Notes: generated by a model from the letters alone, not told the origin. Shown: positions 43,388 through 52,470, numbered from the stretch's first letter. The stretch: DNA of 64,000 bases from Sphingomonas sp. QA11 (GCF_028473665.1 NZ_CP098774.1:4831501-4895500); one strand, 5' to 3'. Program-made: numbers and translations.

Positions 43388-44508
43388 TTGAGCGCCTCCG
43401 CAATGGCGTCGGCCAGCGCCTCCACATCGTCCAGGGTCAGATTGAGCGTCAGCGAGATGCGCAGTCGCGACGTGCCCGCCGGGACGGTCGGCGGTCGGAT
43501 GCCCCGCACGTCGAAGCCCGCTGCCTGCAGGGCCGCGGCGACCCGCATCGTCCGCGCTTCGTCGCCCAGCACCAGCGGCAGGATCTGCGATCCGGTCGGC
43601 GCGACGCCGCAGCGCGCCAGCGCCCGTTCGGCGGCGGCAACCAGTTGCCACAGGGCAGCGCGATGCTCCGGCTCATCGACCAGGATGCGCAGGCTCTCGC
43701 GCAGGGCGCTTGCCATCAGCGGCGATGGCGCGGTGGAGAAGATGAAGCCGCGCCCGCGATTGATCAGGAAGTCGCGCATCACCTGCGGACCACAGACCAA
43801 AGCTCCTTCGCACCCAAGCGCCTTGCCGCAGGTGTGCAGGGTGACGACATTCTCGTGTCCGTCGAGCCCTGACGCGAGGCCGCGTCCGTCATCGCCGAAC
43901 ACGCCGGTGGCGTGCGCCTCGTCGATCAGCAGCATCGCATCGTGCCGCGCAGCCACCGTCGCCAGCGCGTCGAGCGGTGCCCGGTCGCCGTCCATGCTGT
44001 ACAGGCTCTCGACCGCGATCCATGGCCGGCCTGTGCCGCCACCGCGCCGCCACCGCGCGATCCTGTCCTCGAACGCGTCGGCGTCATTGTGCGCGGCGGA
44101 AACGCAGTCGGCGCGACCGAGCCGCATTCCTTCATGCGCGCTCGCGTGGATCAGGGCGTCGTGGACGACGATGTCGCCGCGTTGCGGCAGCGTCGAGAAC
44201 AATGCCGCATTGGCGCTGTAGCCGCTTGAGAAGAACAAGGTCGCCTCAGACCCGAAGAAGGTCGCGGCCTCTGCCTCCAGCGCCTCATGCTCTTCGTGAT
44301 TGCCGCGCAGCAGCCGCGATCCGCCCGATCCTGTCGGCACCCCGCGCGCGATCGCCGCCGTGACGGCGGCGGCGATCCTCGGGGCCGATGCCAGGGCGAG
44401 ATAGTCGTTTGACGACACGTCGGTGCCACGGCGCGGCGCCAGCACCCGCAGGCGATCCTGCGCGGCGAGCTGGACGAGATCGGCGCGGTAGGGAGTGAGT
44501 AGCGACAT
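43384..44508 (-). CDS. bioF: 8-amino-7-oxononanoate synthase
   Basis: The product is 374 residues from the ATG at 44508, which has AGAGG 7 bases upstream. It is a PLP alpha-oxoamine synthase that joins pimeloyl thioester and alanine, with SSNDYLALA, GSGGSRLLRGNHEEHEALE, and LIDEAHATGVFGDDGRG. The PLP-lysine region is VTLHTCGKALGCEGA. It is the first gene of the bio operon. bioB and bioC/bioH are not in the window. A candidate operator lies just upstream. Confidence 0.95.
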   Translation of the reverse strand: MSLLTPYRADLVQLAAQDRLRVLAPRRGTDVSSNDYLALASAPRIAAAVTAAIARGVPTGSGGSRLLRGNHEEHEALEAEAATFFGSEATLFFSSGYSANAALFSTLPQRGDIVVHDALIHASAHEGMRLGRADCVSAAHNDADAFEDRIARWRRGGGTGRPWIAVESLYSMDGDRAPLDALATVAARHDAMLLIDEAHATGVFGDDGRGLASGLDGHENVVTLHTCGKALGCEGALVCGPQVMRDFLINRGRGFIFSTAPSPLMASALRESLRILVDEPEHRAALWQLVAAAERALARCGVAPTGSQILPLVLGDEARTMRVAAALQAAGFDVRGIRPPTVPAGTSRLRISLTLNLTLDDVEALADAIAEALK

Positions 44509-44530
44509 GACGCGGCCTCTAACCGCATCG

Positions 44531-44546
44531 TATCGCCATGACGATA
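44531..44546. promoter_or_regulatory. Candidate operator between bioF and the HAD phosphatase gene
   Basis: TATCGCCATGACGATA is a 16-base near-palindrome (14 of 16 positions symmetric). It lies 23 bases upstream of bioF and 57 bases upstream of the divergent HAD gene. It does not match the BioR motif known to me (TTATCTATAA type). Confidence 0.45.
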
Positions 44547-44602
44547 TGTTATGCGGGCGGAGCGCGCTTGTGCGGGAGGACAAGCGAGGGCAGGGGCGTG
44601 CC

Positions 44603-45265
44603 ATGGTCAGCCCTTTCCCCGGCCGCGGCTTCGCCGCCTTCCTGTTCGACATGGACGGGACGATCCTGAGTTCCATCGCGGCGGCCGAGCGGGTCTGGGC
44701 GTCCTGGGCCCTGCGTCACGGGCTGGACGTGGCGGCCTTCCTGCCGACGATCCACGGAAGACGCAGCGTGGAAACGGTCCGCCGGCTCGCGCTGCCCGGC
44801 GTCGATCCCGAGGCCGAGGCGGCCGCGATCACGCTGGCCGAGATCGAGGATGTCGCGGGCGTGGCCCCGATCCCCGGCGCACCCGCTTTCCTTGCGGCGC
44901 TACCCGCCGGTCGCTGGGCGATCGTCACCTCCGCGCCGCGTGCCCTCGCGTTGCGGCGGCTGGAAGCCGCCGGCTTGCCTGTGCCGGAGGTGATGATCAC
45001 CGGCGAGGATGTCGAGCATGGCAAGCCAGCTCCCGACTGCTTCCTGCTGGCGGCCGAACGTCTCGGCGTATCGGCCGGAGACTGCCTTGTGTTCGAAGAC
45101 GCAGCGGCCGGCATCGCGGCCGCCGAAGCGGCTGGTTGCGCCGTGGTGGTGATCACCGCCACCCATGGGTATCCGCTCGCCACGCGTCATTTCGGCGCAC
45201 CCGGCTATGAAGCGCTCTCGGTCTCTCCTGGTGCGGCCGGATCGCTGGCACTCGACGCGCGATAG
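44603..45265 (+). CDS. HAD-family sugar-phosphatase-like hydrolase
   Basis: The product is 220 residues from the ATG at 44603. HAD motif I is FLFDMDGTILSS, motif II is IVTSAPRAL, motif III is GKPAPDCFLLAAERLG, and motif IV is FEDAAAGIAAA. The cap is the class I helical type. This matches beta-phosphoglucomutase-like sugar phosphatases such as HxpA/YfbT. It is divergent from the bio operon with a shared 94-base gap that contains a palindrome. Relevance to biotin is not evident. Confidence 0.9.
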   Translation: MVSPFPGRGFAAFLFDMDGTILSSIAAAERVWASWALRHGLDVAAFLPTIHGRRSVETVRRLALPGVDPEAEAAAITLAEIEDVAGVAPIPGAPAFLAALPAGRWAIVTSAPRALALRRLEAAGLPVPEVMITGEDVEHGKPAPDCFLLAAERLGVSAGDCLVFEDAAAGIAAAEAAGCAVVVITATHGYPLATRHFGAPGYEALSVSPGAAGSLALDAR

Positions 45266-45273
45266 CGAACGGC

Positions 45274-45293
45274 TGCCGCGCCTGAACGCGGCA
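45274..45293 (+). terminator. Hairpin after the HAD gene
   Basis: TGCCGCG-CCTGAA-CGCGGCA is a perfect 7-base stem 8 bases after the HAD stop. It is not followed by a T-tract, so a strong intrinsic terminator is uncertain. Confidence 0.4.
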
Positions 45294-45374
45294 TCGGCAC
45301 AACGGGTACGCGATCGGGATATCGATTGGGCGTCATGCGTTTTTCGCGTCCATCCACAGCGCAGGAGCAGCATC

Positions 45375-45668
45375 ATGCCTCGCGGAGACAAGGACGCCTA
45401 TACCGACAAGCAGAAGCGCAAGGCGGAACATATCGAGGAAAGCTACGAGGATCGCGGCGTGCCGAAGGACGAGGCCGAGCGCCGGGCCTGGGCGACGGTG
45501 AACAAGGAATCGGGCGGCGGCAACAAATCCGGCTCGGGACGGGGCAAGCCCGACACGCATGTATCCTCGTCGCGTGGTGGCCTGGCAAACAAGTCGGGCT
45601 CGGCCGAACAGCGCTCGGCGGCGGCGCGCAAGGGCTGGGTCACCCGGCGCAGGAACGCGGCTGCCTGA
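45375..45668 (+). CDS. Small basic KGG-type stress or stabilization-like protein
   Basis: The product is 97 residues starting MPRGDKDAYTDKQKRKAEHI. It is highly charged, with the conserved block EERG-type YEDRGVPKDEAERRAWATVNKE and a Gly/Ser/Lys-rich C-terminus. Proteins of this look are often annotated as plasmid stabilization proteins, but I know of no tested function. There is no partner toxin nearby, so the name should not be taken as a toxin-antitoxin call. It is preceded by CAGGAG. Confidence 0.75.
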   Translation: MPRGDKDAYTDKQKRKAEHIEESYEDRGVPKDEAERRAWATVNKESGGGNKSGSGRGKPDTHVSSSRGGLANKSGSAEQRSAAARKGWVTRRRNAAA

Positions 45669-45704
45669 CGTTTCGCCGATTCGATCGTGGCGCTATGAGG
45701 GGGC

Positions 45705-46415
45705 GTGACCAGCATCCGCCGATCCCTGACACTGCCGGTCCTGGGCATGGGGCTGACCTGCACCGTGTCAGCGGGTTCCCGGGCGGCGGAGATCCAGCCG
45801 CCGGCCTGGCCTGACACGCTGCTCGCCCGTGCCGGCGCGCTTGCGCTGTTGCAGTCACTCAATGCTGAACTGCTCAGCCATGACAGCGCGACGCTTACGC
45901 TGGACGGCTGGTGCGCGCGCCGCCGGCTGGCACCGACGGGCAGCAGGGTCGCCGCGGAGCGGGTCGCCGGGCAGGGCAAGCCGGCGACGCCTGACCTACG
46001 CGCCGCGCTTCAGGTCGGGGCGGAGGAGCCGATCCGTTATCGCCATGTCAGGCTGCGCTGTGGCGACCATGTCCTGTCGGAGGCGGATAACTGGTACGTC
46101 CCGTCGCGGCTCACGCCGGAGATGAACGCAGTGCTGGACACCACCGACACCGCTTTCGGCCGCGCCGTCCAGGCGCTGCATTTCCGCCGGCAGACCATCA
46201 GCGCGACCCTGCTCTGGTCGCCGCTGCCGGACGGGTGGGATGTCATGCCGAAGGAACGGAAGAAGACCGTCGGACGAAAGCTCGCCATTCCGGCGGCGGT
46301 GATCGAGCATCGTGCCGTGTTGCGCCTGCCCGACGGCACGCCGTTCAGTCAGGTGGTGGAAACCTATCGCGGCGACGTGCTCGGTGCGCCGCCACCGGGA
46401 TTCGCGCGTCGATGA
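45705..46415 (+). CDS. Hypothetical exported protein with chorismate-lyase-like (UTRA-type) fold
   Basis: The product is 236 residues from the GTG at 45705. It has a signal-like N-terminus (LTLPVLGMGLTCTVSAGSRAAE) and a domain with EPIRYRHVRLRCGDHVLSEADNWYVPSRLTPEMN, then LDTTDTAFGRAV, and a late EHRAVLRLPDGTPFSQVVETYRGDVLG. This is the general pattern of chorismate lyase and related UTRA folds. The signal peptide argues against a cytoplasmic UbiC. The role is unknown. Confidence 0.6.
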   Translation: MTSIRRSLTLPVLGMGLTCTVSAGSRAAEIQPPAWPDTLLARAGALALLQSLNAELLSHDSATLTLDGWCARRRLAPTGSRVAAERVAGQGKPATPDLRAALQVGAEEPIRYRHVRLRCGDHVLSEADNWYVPSRLTPEMNAVLDTTDTAFGRAVQALHFRRQTISATLLWSPLPDGWDVMPKERKKTVGRKLAIPAAVIEHRAVLRLPDGTPFSQVVETYRGDVLGAPPPGFARR

Positions 46416-46523
46416 CCTAGCGGGCGCGGCTGCGAGGGATCGTCCCGCCGCCGCGCACGTTCACGCTTCCGGGCTGGCGATCGGTCCGTGACCACAACGA
46501 ACTCAAGCTCTTCAGGAAACCCC

Positions 46524-47819
46524 ATGCTTCAGGCTGAGCCAGTCCTCGATCACCATGATCTCATCCTGCGGCCCGATCCGTCGCGTACGGTCGTCCGGCC
46601 TTTCGAGCTGGAATATCCGGGCAGATTCAAGGTCGAGGGGCATCCGCGCGCTCAGGCGATCGTCGATCGCATCCTGACGCTCGATGACAGTGCGCTGGAG
46701 AGCGAGCTGAAACTGCTCACCCAGTCGCTCGACGAACGGCACCGCGACGTGGACGACATGCTGCGCCGCCGCTTCGACGAGATCGCCAGCCTCCTGCCCG
46801 GACGGACAGCGGTCAACGACGCGCAGCGCCGCCTGGTCGGCGCCTATTTCAGCGAGGAATTCTCCTTCGAAGCCGCGGCGTTGTTCAACCCGAGCGCGGT
46901 GCCGGCGCCGGATCAGTCGGGTGTGCCGGAGGGTGGGGTACGCTTCATCCTTTCGCTTCGCGGTATCGGGGAAGGCCATGTCTCCTCGGTGACCTTTCGA
47001 ACCGGCATCTGGATCCCGGGAGGTGAGATCACGGTCGATCCCGCCAGTCGGGTGGCCGTGGCGCCGACCATCCTTGTCGGAAAGGACGACGCGATCGCCG
47101 AGCTGAAGCTCGATTGCGGCGGAACGCGGGAGATATCGGAAGCAGTGCTGTTTCCGATGCTGCCGAGCCAGCATCAGGGCATCGAGGATCTGCGCCTGGT
47201 ACGCTTCACCGACGACGACGGCAGCGTCACCTATCACGGCACCTACACCGCTTTCAGCGGTGCCGCGGCACGGCCCGAGTTGCTCTCGGGCACCGATTTC
47301 CGCAGCTTCCGCATGCGCGCGTTCACCGGCGACGCGGCGGGCGCCAAGGGCATGGCCCTGTTCCCGCGCCGCATCGGCGGGCGCTATGCCATGCTCGGGC
47401 GGCAGGACAGCGAGAGTATCTGGCTTCACCTGTCGGATGATATCCTGCGCTGGGAAGGCGGCGGCAGGATCGTCTCCCCGCGCTATCCGTGGGAATTCGT
47501 CCAGATGGGCAATTGCGGATCGCCGATCGAGATCGACGAGGGCTGGCTTGTGTTCACCCACGGCGTCGGCACGGTGCGCAATTACTGCATCGGTGCGTGC
47601 CTGCTCGACAAGGCCGACCCCTCCAGATTGCTGGCGCGCACGCCCGAGCCGATCCTCACCCCGAGCCCGGACGAGCGCGACGGCTATGTGCCCAACGTGG
47701 TCTATAGCTGCGGCGCGATGATCGAGGGACGGAACGTGATGATCCCCTATGGCGTGGCCGACAATTTCGCCGCGTTCGCCACGACGACGGTCGACCGGCT
47801 GCTACGCTGCATGGAATAG
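46524..47819 (+). CDS. GH130-family glycosidase/phosphorylase
   Basis: The product is 431 residues from the ATG at 46524, with AGGAAA upstream; a GTG at 46488 is also possible. The family is recognised from GHVSSVTFRTGIW, the five-bladed propeller repeats (for example GIEDLRLVRFTDDDGSVTYHGTYTAF), WEFVQMGNCGSPIEIDEGWLVFTHGVG, and a C-terminal VMIPYGVADNFAAFATTTVDRLL. GH130 enzymes act on beta-mannosides by phosphorolysis or hydrolysis. There is no signal peptide, so it is cytoplasmic. No mannan importer is nearby. Confidence 0.85.
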   Translation: MLQAEPVLDHHDLILRPDPSRTVVRPFELEYPGRFKVEGHPRAQAIVDRILTLDDSALESELKLLTQSLDERHRDVDDMLRRRFDEIASLLPGRTAVNDAQRRLVGAYFSEEFSFEAAALFNPSAVPAPDQSGVPEGGVRFILSLRGIGEGHVSSVTFRTGIWIPGGEITVDPASRVAVAPTILVGKDDAIAELKLDCGGTREISEAVLFPMLPSQHQGIEDLRLVRFTDDDGSVTYHGTYTAFSGAAARPELLSGTDFRSFRMRAFTGDAAGAKGMALFPRRIGGRYAMLGRQDSESIWLHLSDDILRWEGGGRIVSPRYPWEFVQMGNCGSPIEIDEGWLVFTHGVGTVRNYCIGACLLDKADPSRLLARTPEPILTPSPDERDGYVPNVVYSCGAMIEGRNVMIPYGVADNFAAFATTTVDRLLRCME

Positions 47820-47990
47820 ACGGCTGAGGAGGGGCGACCTTCAAACTGGCCCGTCGGCGACCCGGGATGATGGTTCGCGCAGAGGCGCAGAGGCGCTGAA
47901 GACGCTGAGAAGCTCCGGCAGCGGCTCGGGCGGTTTGCAATGAAAAGCACGTGCCCTCGCGGCATGCAATCCTGTGCGGGCAATGCCTAT

Positions 47991-48005
47991 TGCGATTGAC
48001 TTGCA
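47991..48005 (+). promoter_or_regulatory. Candidate iron-regulator box upstream of the TonB receptor
   Basis: TGCGATTGACTTGCA is a partial palindrome (TGC...GCA ends) followed by TTATAAT, lying 71 bases before the receptor start. It resembles Fur-type sites in sphingomonads. The match is by eye and weak. Confidence 0.35.
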
Positions 48006-48075
48006 TTATAATCTCTCGACTGCTAGCCGCCCGGTAACAGCCCGCGGCATGGTGACCGGCGGGCAGGGGGAAATC

Positions 48076-50271
48076 ATGTCGTTTCGGTCCGTTTCTTCGA
48101 TGTCTGTCGTCGCGCTCGCGTGCGCCGTGCCGGTTGCGGCAACAGCGCAGCAGGCCGCCGCCGTATCGACCGACGACCGGGCGGATGCGGCAGGCGATAT
48201 CACCGTGACCGCGGCACGCACGATCCTGCCGCCCAATGCGCTGCCGCTCACGATCGACCTGATCGACAAGGCGACGCTCGACCAGCAGATCGCGATCTCC
48301 GGATCGATCACCGATGCGGTGGCGAACCTGACGCCATCCTTCTCGCCCACCCGGCAGAAATTGTCGGGTGCCGGCGAGACGCTGCGCGGGCGGTCGCCGC
48401 TCTATGCGATCAACGGCATCCCGCAATCGACGCCGCTGCGCGACGGCAGTCGCGACGGCTTCACCATCGACGGCTTCTTCGTCGATCGAGTCGAGCTGAT
48501 CTACGGGTCCAATGCGCTCCAGGGGGTCGGCGGCACCGGCGGCATCGTCAACCAGGTGACGGTGGGGGCGCCGCGCGCGGAAGGGTTCAGCGGGCGGACC
48601 CTGCTCCAGGCCAATGCGGACAACGGCTTCAGCAAGGACGGGATCGGCGGCAAGGTGGCCGGCCTCGTCCAATACAAGGCCGGACGGTTCGATGCGACGG
48701 TGGGCGCCGCTTACGAGAAGCGCGGCGTCTTCTATGACGGTGACGGGCGCCGGGTCGGCCTGAACCTGACCCAGGGCGAATCGCAGGATTCGAGGACGCT
48801 CTCGCTGTTCGCGCGGCTCGGCTACAAGGTCGGGGAGACCGGCCGGATCGACCTCATCGCGAGCCGTTTCGAACTGAAGGGCGATGGCGATTATGTCGCG
48901 GTCCCGGGAAACCGGGTCACCGGCCTGCCGACCAGCGCGATGCGCGGCGACCCGCCTGGTGTTGCCGCCGCCAGCCGCACCGAGAGCATCGCGCTTTCCT
49001 ACACCGACACGTCGCTTTGGGGCGGCAATTTCGTCAGCCAGATCTTCTTCAACCGCAGCCGCGACACCTTTGGCGGAGAGATCGCGCCGATCCTGACCTT
49101 CCAGGATCCGAAGATCGACCCGACTTTCAAGCTGTTCGACCAGTCGCAGAACCGGTCGCGCAAGATCGGCGGGAAGATCAGCTATGAGCGCGCCATTCCG
49201 GGCATCGAGGCGCTGACGACGACGGTCGGGTTCGATTTCCTGACGGATTCGACCGAGCAGCGGCTGATCGCGACGAATCGAGTCTGGGTGCCGCCCAGCG
49301 ATTTCCGCAGCCTCGCGCCGTTCGGGCAGGCCAATCTCAAGCTGTTCGACGGCGTGCTGCGCCTGGCTGGGGGCGCGCGCTGGGAGAATGTGCAGATCAA
49401 GGTCGACGATTATCACACCCTCGCCTCGACCACGTATGACGGTTCGAGGGTCGCAACCTATGGCGGCGTCGCGGTGTCCGGCGGCAAGCCGCGCTTCAGC
49501 GATCTCCTGATCAACGGCGGCGTGGTCGTCGAGCCGCTGAAGGGCATCCGTGCCTATGTGAGCTATGCGCAGGGTTTCACCGTCCCTGACATCGGCCGGA
49601 TCACCCGAGCGGTGAACAAGCCCAACCAGGATATCGACCACTATGTCGACATCCAGCCGATCATCTCGAACAATCGCGAGATCGGCGTCGAAGTGAAGCG
49701 TGGCCCGCTCGATGCCTCCGCCACCTATTTCTGGTCGTCGAGCGACAAGGGTCAGCTGCTCATCGCCAGTCCCGGCGGTATCTTCGACGTCCAGCGGCAA
49801 CGGGTGGAGATCCAGGGACTTGAGATCAATCTCGGCGTGCAGCTGCCGATCGACGGGCTGCGCGTGTCGGCGGGCTATGCGCATATCGAAGGCCGCTACG
49901 ACGCCAGCCCCATACCCGACGGCATCGTCGATACCGATCTGGACGGCACCAACATCTCGCCCGACCGGCTCAACCTCGCGGCCAATTACGCCACCGGCCC
50001 CTTGTCGATGCGTGTCCAGACCCAATTCTATCTGTCGCGCACCTTCCAAGGGCTGAAGCGCGTTCCGGACAATGATTTCGGCGGTTACACGCTGACCGAT
50101 GCCTATGTCCGTTACCAGACGGGGATCGGGGGCATAACGCTCAGCGTGTCGAATCTCTTCAACCGGCAATATATCGACTACAGCAGCGACACGCGGCTTC
50201 CCACCGATCCGCTCAGCTTTTTCGCGGGGCGCGGACGCTCGTTCACGCTCGGGTGGGATACGCGCTTCTGA
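48076..50271 (+). CDS. TonB-dependent outer-membrane siderophore-type receptor
   Basis: The product is 731 residues from the ATG at 48076, preceded by AGGGGGAAATC. A signal peptide ends near AATAQQ (residue 25). The plug has DITVTAARTILPPNALPL, ETLRGRSPLYAINGIPQ and VELIYGSNALQGVGGTGG, and the barrel ends with SFTLGWDTRF. It overlaps the PepSY gene stop-to-start (TGATG). The PepSY partner suggests ferric-siderophore uptake with reductive release. The specific siderophore cannot be told. Confidence 0.92.
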   Translation: MSFRSVSSMSVVALACAVPVAATAQQAAAVSTDDRADAAGDITVTAARTILPPNALPLTIDLIDKATLDQQIAISGSITDAVANLTPSFSPTRQKLSGAGETLRGRSPLYAINGIPQSTPLRDGSRDGFTIDGFFVDRVELIYGSNALQGVGGTGGIVNQVTVGAPRAEGFSGRTLLQANADNGFSKDGIGGKVAGLVQYKAGRFDATVGAAYEKRGVFYDGDGRRVGLNLTQGESQDSRTLSLFARLGYKVGETGRIDLIASRFELKGDGDYVAVPGNRVTGLPTSAMRGDPPGVAAASRTESIALSYTDTSLWGGNFVSQIFFNRSRDTFGGEIAPILTFQDPKIDPTFKLFDQSQNRSRKIGGKISYERAIPGIEALTTTVGFDFLTDSTEQRLIATNRVWVPPSDFRSLAPFGQANLKLFDGVLRLAGGARWENVQIKVDDYHTLASTTYDGSRVATYGGVAVSGGKPRFSDLLINGGVVVEPLKGIRAYVSYAQGFTVPDIGRITRAVNKPNQDIDHYVDIQPIISNNREIGVEVKRGPLDASATYFWSSSDKGQLLIASPGGIFDVQRQRVEIQGLEINLGVQLPIDGLRVSAGYAHIEGRYDASPIPDGIVDTDLDGTNISPDRLNLAANYATGPLSMRVQTQFYLSRTFQGLKRVPDNDFGGYTLTDAYVRYQTGIGGITLSVSNLFNRQYIDYSSDTRLPTDPLSFFAGRGRSFTLGWDTRF

Positions 50272-51356
50272 TGAGGTGGCTCGACCTGATCCATCGCTGG
50301 ACCGGCGGCGTCATCGGGCTTGTGCTGGCGATCATGGGCCTGACCGGCGCGATCCTGGTCCATAAGGAAAGCTGGATCGCGCTGCCGCATGCCGGCGACG
50401 CGCGGATCGGCGATCCGGCGGCGGTCGGCGCGGCGACCGAGAAGCTGATGACCGCGAACCCCGGGGCGCAGGGCATCGTCTATGCCGGCGACCGGTTCGG
50501 CCTTGACCAGCTGCGCCTGCCCAAGGGCGCGGGTGCCTATGCCGATCAGGCGGGCAACATCGTCACGCGCTGGTCGAGCCAGTGGGAGCGGCCCGAACTG
50601 TGGATTTTCGACCTGCACCATCATCTGTTCAGCGGTGATGTGGGCGAGACGATCATCGGCGTGGCCGGGCTGGCGGCGATCCTCTTCGTGGTAACGGGGA
50701 CGGTCCTGTGGTGGCGAACCCGCCGGACCTTCAAATTCCGCCCGTGGCCGAAGCGGTTGAGCAGGCCGGCGATCGTGATGCAGCATCGCGATCTCGGAAT
50801 CGTCATGGCGCCTCTGCTGCTGTTGTCGGCGGTGACCGGGACGATGATGGTGTTCAGGCCCTTCGCCAATCTCGTGCTGATCCCGTTCGGGTCGGGCGAG
50901 GCGCTTGCCGCCGCGATGGCGCCGCCCAGGGTGAAGAGCGGCCTCTTGTCGGCGACGCCGGACTGGCGCGGGATGATCAGCGTGGCGCACCGGCGCTTCC
51001 CCGATGCGCAGATCCGCATCCTTTCCCTGCCGCGCAAGCCGGGCGACGCGATCCTGATCCGGATGAAGCGTTCGGGCGAGTGGCTGCCCAACGGACGCTC
51101 GACCCTGTGGTTCGATGCGGCGGACGGGCATGTGCTGGCGGCGACCGATGCGCTGGCGATGCCGCAAGTCGCGCAGGTCTTCAACGGTGCCTATCCGCTG
51201 CACGCGGCCAAGGTGGGCGGACTTGCCTATCGCCTGTTGCTGACGGTATGCGGGCTCGCGCTCGCCATGCTGGGCAGCCTGACGGTGTGGACCTTCTGGT
51301 TCAGGCGACCGCGCCGGAAGCCCATGACCCATCACGCCGCAGCGCGTTCCGGATAG
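50271..51356 (+). CDS. PepSY-associated membrane protein (siderophore reductase-like)
   Basis: The product is 361 residues with four membrane segments (LIHRWTGGVIGLVLAIMGLTGAI first). HHH motifs in LWIFDLHHHLFSGDVG could bind heme, and a second histidine lies in VMQHRDLGIVMAPLLLLS. It is the FpvG/FsqB-like PepSY_TM class, which in related systems reduces ferric siderophores in the periplasm. Its start overlaps the receptor stop by one base, so the pair is coupled. Confidence 0.88.
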   Translation: MRWLDLIHRWTGGVIGLVLAIMGLTGAILVHKESWIALPHAGDARIGDPAAVGAATEKLMTANPGAQGIVYAGDRFGLDQLRLPKGAGAYADQAGNIVTRWSSQWERPELWIFDLHHHLFSGDVGETIIGVAGLAAILFVVTGTVLWWRTRRTFKFRPWPKRLSRPAIVMQHRDLGIVMAPLLLLSAVTGTMMVFRPFANLVLIPFGSGEALAAAMAPPRVKSGLLSATPDWRGMISVAHRRFPDAQIRILSLPRKPGDAILIRMKRSGEWLPNGRSTLWFDAADGHVLAATDALAMPQVAQVFNGAYPLHAAKVGGLAYRLLLTVCGLALAMLGSLTVWTFWFRRPRRKPMTHHAAARSG

Positions 51357-51410
51357 GCACTGCTATGATCGGTGCTGCCCGGCCTGGACGAAGAGATCGG
51401 AAAGGTCGGA

Positions 51411-51428
51411 GGCCGGGCGTGCCCGGCC
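51411..51428. terminator. GC-rich hairpin between PepSY and xylanase genes
   Basis: GGCCGGGC-GT-GCCCGGCC is a perfect 8-base stem between convergent genes, 54 bases after the PepSY stop and 16 bases after the xylanase stop. It could terminate both. No T-tract is present. Confidence 0.5.
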
Positions 51429-51444
51429 CCCGGAAAGGATGGCG

Positions 51445-52131
51445 TTACTGCTGCCACACGGTGACGTTGGAGCTGCCGTTGCTGCCATAACCCTCGGTGG
51501 CGAGGATCTGATAGTTCATCGTGCCGAGGTTCATGCCATGGCTCCGCCACGCATTGACGTGGTTGACGAAGGCGATGACGTTGTTGGTGCCGGTCGCGCG
51601 CTTCGACGTGCGCACGCTCCAGAATTGATAGAAGGTCGCGTTGCCGATGATGGACGGCGCGTTGACGCGTTGCGTGCGGTAGATGTTGTAGGTGCCGCCG
51701 TCGCTGTTGACGGTGCCCATGAAGGTGGCGCCGCTGCCCGGAGGGGTAAAGCTTCCCCAGTTATCGACGACATAATATTCGATCAGCGGGTTGGTCGACC
51801 AGCCGTACAAGGCGAGATAGCCGTTCGAGCCGCCATTGAACACGCCGGCATTGTACCCGATCACGCGGCTGGTCGACCCGGTGGCCCAGCCCTTCCCGGC
51901 GACCAGATTGCCGCTTGAGCCGAGATTCCAAGTGGTGCTGTAATTGCCGTTGGTGCCGAGCGTCATGCACGCCGAGCCGGAGCTCAGATAGACCTGATAA
52001 TAGTAGCCGTTGTTGGTGCCGGTCTGGTTGTTGCAGATGGTCTGTGCCTGCAGGCTGCCGGCGGTGACCAGGGCGAGAACCGATGGAAGAAAGCGTGTTA
52101 CCGCTATCATAGCTAGTCGCTTCAAGTTCAT
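51445..52131 (-). CDS. Secreted GH11 endo-1,4-beta-xylanase
   Basis: The product is 228 residues from the ATG at 52131. A signal peptide ends near SLQAQ (residue 30). The beta-jelly-roll has both catalytic glutamates: Glu118 in PLIEYYVVDNWG (nucleophile) and Glu213 in ILATEGYGSNGSSNV (acid/base). The family loop is also visible (FWSVRTSKRATG). It hydrolyses xylan to xylooligosaccharides outside the cell. The gene is alone: no xylosidase, xylan receptor or xylose genes are nearby. GH11 in a sphingomonad suggests acquisition, but codon use was not tested. Confidence 0.92.
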   Translation of the reverse strand: MNLKRLAMIAVTRFLPSVLALVTAGSLQAQTICNNQTGTNNGYYYQVYLSSGSACMTLGTNGNYSTTWNLGSSGNLVAGKGWATGSTSRVIGYNAGVFNGGSNGYLALYGWSTNPLIEYYVVDNWGSFTPPGSGATFMGTVNSDGGTYNIYRTQRVNAPSIIGNATFYQFWSVRTSKRATGTNNVIAFVNHVNAWRSHGMNLGTMNYQILATEGYGSNGSSNVTVWQQ

Positions 52132-52470
52132 GTGCCTCTCCTGTTTTTGATTTTTGCTGGTGATCATGCCGCGTCGGCAGTTCTGGAGTCGTCTATCTCC
52201 GCGCGACATGAATTGATGACATGCGAACACTGTAACCGTCAAGTGGAACGGTAACATCACATTCGGCCGGTAAATCCGGTGAGCCGGGAAAGCATTTGGT
52301 GGGATAACCGAAGGGTCTCGACCGGGGGTGAAACAGGGTCAGGTCTGTTGAGACTGGATCTGCTGCATGTGCGTCAATCAGGTTCGACGTCGCGGTTTTC
52401 AGGAGCCTTCATGAACGGCGGCAAGGCCTGGTAGGCCGCGACAATCACGACTGAAGATCGAACCTACAAT
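52132..52470. other. Intergenic region upstream of the xylanase gene
   Basis: No convincing gene is present. An imperfect palindrome, GTAACCGT-N8-ACGGTAAC (one mismatch; 52232-52255), lies about 100 bases upstream of the xylanase start. It could be an operator. The rest has short frames without starts or ribosome sites. Confidence 0.5.

Noticed and set aside
45375..45668. Plasmid-stabilization or toxin-antitoxin call for the KGG-type protein
   Set aside because: No partner gene is adjacent, the protein has no toxin or antitoxin fold, and the name is inherited from annotations without evidence.
47997..48014. Standard -35/-10 promoter from TTGACT and TATAAT before the TonB receptor
   Set aside because: The spacing between the two is only about 5 bases, far from the 16-18 required.
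47656..50169. Very long minus-strand frame opposite the TonB receptor and GH130 genes
   Set aside because: It is antisense to two well-supported genes and has the Arg/Asp/His-rich composition typical of antisense frames at high GC.
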